From: Phycisphaerae bacterium
GTDB lineage: Bacteria > Planctomycetota > Phycisphaerae > Sedimentisphaerales > SG8-4
DNA length: 7,527 nucleotides
Reading direction: 5' to 3'
Assembly (NCBI GenBank): GCA_030614945.1
Contig: JAUXAH010000086.1
Coordinates: 1 to 7,527, forward strand
The first letter of the stretch is position 1, and each line of letters opens with the position of its first letter. Shown in pieces: positions 5,755-7,527 of this stretch. Below the pieces are notes generated by a model. That model worked only from the letters and a program-made list of their open reading frames with translations. It did no database searches and was not told the DNA's origin. The translations under genes were made by a program, and so were the position numbers.

Positions 5755-6629
5755 TAATGGATGACTTTGTTAAGAGGATAAGTGATTATGCCGGAGGCCC
5801 CCGCACGCTTCAAAGCCGGAACCAGCGAGCGTTCGATTTTATCTTCGATAATCACTTCTATTGCCACATAGTCGGAATCGGCTAAACTCGAAACAGTAGG
5901 GCTTCTTTCAGCAGGCAAAATCTTTAGTATCGAGTCCAAATCGCTTTTTTTAACGTTCATCTTTAAGCCGACTTTACTGCGAGCTTCAATTGCTGCATTG
6001 AGCAGTATGGAGATGTTTTCTATCTTTTCCCGTTTGAACTTGTCCTGCCAGGCCTCCTTATTTGCGATAAACCTTGTCGTAGAGGTTATCACCGTATCTA
6101 TTATCCGCAGATTATTTGCCCGAAGTGACGCGCCGGTCTCGGTAAGCTCCACTATCGCATCCACCAATCGCGCCTTTACCTCGGTAGCGCCCCAGCTAAA
6201 TTCGACCTTCACGTTGATATTTTTATCTGCGAAATATTTCTTTGTTACGCTGACCAGCTCGGTTGCGATTGTACCTCCCTGAAGGTCCTCAGGCTTTGTC
6301 ACTTTTGATTCGTCAGGCACAGCCAATACCCATCTGGTCGGATTGCTCGACGTTTTGCTGTAGCCAAGTTCGCAGACCTCCACCACATCCGAACCGTTCT
6401 CCATTATCCAGTCATAGCCGGTAATACCGGCGTCGAGAACGCCGTCGGCGACTACTCTGCTTATCTCCTGGGCTCGCAGCATAATCAGCCGGATTTGCTC
6501 GTCATCTATACGCGGCAAATAACTCCTTTCAGAATCCAAAATGTGGAACCCGGACTTGCCGAAAAGTTCGATCGTCGCCTTTTGCAGACTGCCTGCGGGA
6601 ATACCTAATTTTAATATCTCCTCTGACAT
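5754..6629 (-). CDS. hisG: ATP phosphoribosyltransferase HisG, long form
   Basis: HisG joins ATP and PRPP to make phosphoribosyl-ATP, the committed first step of histidine synthesis, in the cytoplasm. At 291 residues this is the long, self-sufficient form. The N-terminal part has LGIPAGSLQKATIELF (8-23) and VLDAGITGYDW (64-74). The PRPP-binding signature is GATEVKARLVDAIVELTETG (147-166), with the phosphate loop ETGASL at 164-169. The C-terminal ACT-like regulatory domain (about 217-291) ends in the family tail GIITYPLNKVI, so histidine feedback inhibition is expected and HisZ is not needed. The start is supported by two AGGA motifs, the nearer about 9 bases from the ATG. No other his gene is present. 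It follows the HhH-like gene by 24 bases, so it is probably co-transcribed with it. Confidence 0.96.
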   Translation of the reverse strand: MSEEILKLGIPAGSLQKATIELFGKSGFHILDSERSYLPRIDDEQIRLIMLRAQEISRVVADGVLDAGITGYDWIMENGSDVVEVCELGYSKTSSNPTRWVLAVPDESKVTKPEDLQGGTIATELVSVTKKYFADKNINVKVEFSWGATEVKARLVDAIVELTETGASLRANNLRIIDTVITSTTRFIANKEAWQDKFKREKIENISILLNAAIEARSKVGLKMNVKKSDLDSILKILPAERSPTVSSLADSDYVAIEVIIEDKIERSLVPALKRAGASGIITYPLNKVIH

Positions 6630-6653
6630 TTGATAATGTCCTGTCCTTTCCTT

Positions 6654-7331
6654 TTACTTTTTTGTCTTCTTTTTGGTTTTGGTCTTTTTGCCTTTTACCT
6701 TCTTTACCTTTTTCTTTATCCTGCCCTTACGCGATTCACTCCCGCGTCGCAAAAGAGCATAAAACTCGTATGCATTCTCAGCCGAAATCTGTTTGGTCAA
6801 GAAGCCTTCTGTCTCCTGCTCGTCGGCTTCCGCGTGGACCAATTCATTGCTTCTTAGATATTCTATCATCTTTTTTGTAAGCGGTATGGCGTGGCCCTGA
6901 AGAGACGTAAGCATGCAGTAATTGACTACGAAACGGCTGACAGCGTCCATCTTCTCAAGAACTTGTTTGGCCGGACGTTTGCCGATTCTTTTCAACGACG
7001 CCAGACTGGCCGTATGGTATTTCTCGAATACAGCCCTTAAAGCCCCCGTAAGTCTCGAAGCTATATCCCTTGTAACTTGCGTGTCCTCGCCCAGCATTTC
7101 TACTATTTCTTCTGCTTGTGAAACACGCAAATCGTTCAAATCAACAAAATAATTACTAAATCTCTTGAGCGCAGATTCCGCAGCCGTCTCGCTCATATTT
7201 TCGTTGACGACAGCATAAACAAGTGCCTCCGCCGGCTCATCATAGACGGATTTTTTGACCTTCGGATATTCACGCTTCAATGAGCTGTACAACCTTTGCA
7301 CTTTTTTCGAATACTCTTTGCTATTTTTCAT
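6654..7331 (-). CDS. HhH-GPD (endonuclease III-like) protein, apparently non-catalytic, with lysine tail
   Basis: The 225-residue protein resembles the helical core of endonuclease III base-excision glycosylases. EPAEALVYAVVNENMSE (32-48) corresponds to the conserved FELLIAVLLSAQATD helix. LKRIGKRPAKQVL (113-125) corresponds to the helix-hairpin-helix LPGVGRKTANVVL, and FVVNYCM (134-140) to the segment holding the catalytic aspartate. The lysine nucleophile position appears to be R119, the aspartate position N137, and the C-terminal 4Fe-4S cysteine motif is absent. It may therefore bind DNA or RNA without glycosylase activity. Residues 201-225 are almost all lysine with Arg, Thr, Val and Gly, a likely nucleic-acid-binding tail. 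It lies between rbfA and hisG, 24 bases from hisG. The family call is from remembered motif alignment and is moderately sure; that the gene is real is more certain. Confidence 0.6.
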   Translation of the reverse strand: MKNSKEYSKKVQRLYSSLKREYPKVKKSVYDEPAEALVYAVVNENMSETAAESALKRFSNYFVDLNDLRVSQAEEIVEMLGEDTQVTRDIASRLTGALRAVFEKYHTASLASLKRIGKRPAKQVLEKMDAVSRFVVNYCMLTSLQGHAIPLTKKMIEYLRSNELVHAEADEQETEGFLTKQISAENAYEFYALLRRGSESRKGRIKKKVKKVKGKKTKTKKKTKK

Positions 7332-7344
7332 AACAGCCCATCGA

Positions 7345-7362
7345 ATTGACTATTGATTATTT
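7345..7362. repeat. Short heptamer repeat (ATTGACT, ATTGATT)
   Basis: Two 7-bp units (7345-7351, 7352-7358) plus a partial one lie just upstream of the HhH-like gene. The reverse complement matches 16 of 18 bases at 5727-5744. Confidence 0.5.
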
Positions 7363-7366
7363 TTTT

Positions 7367-7406
7367 AACTTTAGGCACTTTAGCTCACTTTAGGCACTTT
7401 TAACTT
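7367..7406 (+). repeat. AAAGTGCCTAAAG-type repeat, copy B, overlapping the rbfA stop
   Basis: This is a near-identical inverted copy of 34-75, with the 25-base run at 7367-7391 exact. It carries CACTTTA units at 7376-7382 and 7386-7392 and CACTTTT at 7395-7401. The rbfA stop codon (7400-7402) is inside the repeat. Confidence 0.75.
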
Positions 7407-7527
7407 CTTTCTGCCTTCTTTTCCAGCTCACTGACCGCTCGGTCTATCAGTTTCATAGTCTCCAGCGTTTTTTTGAATTTCTCATCTCTGTAGAAATGCA
7501 AGACAGGACAGAATTTGGCCTGCCATT
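7400..7527 (-). CDS. rbfA: Ribosome-binding factor A, C-terminal fragment (cut by window edge)
   Basis: The minus strand gives 41 codons and a TAA stop, open to the window edge. The text WQAKFCPVLHFYRDEKFKK followed by TLETMKLIDRAVSELEKK matches the end of RbfA. In that family a P-x-L-x-F-x-x-D motif (here PVLHFYRD) is followed by a final amphipathic helix. RbfA is a small KH-fold protein that helps mature the 30S subunit and the 5' end of 16S rRNA. The start and most of the KH domain lie beyond 7527. The stop is 68 bases before the HhH-like gene on the same strand. Being short, the fragment gives moderate certainty. Confidence 0.65.
   Translation of the reverse strand, partial: WQAKFCPVLHFYRDEKFKKTLETMKLIDRAVSELEKKAERS

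Noticed and set aside
6654..6730. Low-complexity tract at the end of the HhH-like gene as another repeat array
   Set aside because: It encodes an in-frame lysine-rich tail; no clean 7-bp period is visible, and lysine codons alone explain it.

Overview
The window carries seven protein genes, five of them recognisable, from a Gram-negative bacterium. A pair of LptF/LptG-type permeases implies an outer membrane with lipopolysaccharide-like lipid. The moderate GC content, the short-form ThiC, the solitary long-form HisG and the many degenerate repeats between genes suggest an uncultured planctomycete-like lineage (Phycisphaerae or similar). That placement is an inference and not firm.

Layout. 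Positions 1-326 hold a large imperfect palindrome with a REP-like hairpin core. It lies directly upstream of thiC (327-1640, +), the only plus-strand gene, which makes HMP-phosphate for thiamine. A 68-base spacer separates thiC from a convergent minus-strand series. In its direction of transcription, that series is: the 3' end of rbfA (cut by the window edge at 7527), an HhH-GPD-like protein lacking the catalytic residues (7331-6654), hisG (6629-5754), an exported protein of unknown function with a C-terminal zinc ribbon (5539-4778), an enlarged LptF-like permease (4601-3006) and an LptG-like permease (2806-1709).

How the genes fit together. The HhH-like gene and hisG are 24 bases apart and probably co-transcribed. 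The two permeases should form the inner-membrane LptB2FG extractor; the ATPase LptB and bridge proteins LptC/LptA are not in view. The zinc-ribbon protein lies just upstream of lptF, so an envelope role is possible but unproven. thiC and hisG are separate biosynthetic genes, with no other thiamine or histidine genes nearby.

The most unusual feature is not a gene. Five of the intergenic spacers contain short degenerate repeat arrays, and most have a period of exactly 7 bp although their sequences differ (TCAATAG-, CGAATAT-, CGTATTT-, CGCAATA-, GAGGACA-, CGTCCGT- and CAATAAT-like units). Some run up to, or into, the stop codons of flanking genes. This resembles the heptanucleotide STRR sequences known from cyanobacteria. 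No CRISPR, defence system, rRNA, tRNA, transposase or phage gene is visible, and I do not see a clearly new protein system here.
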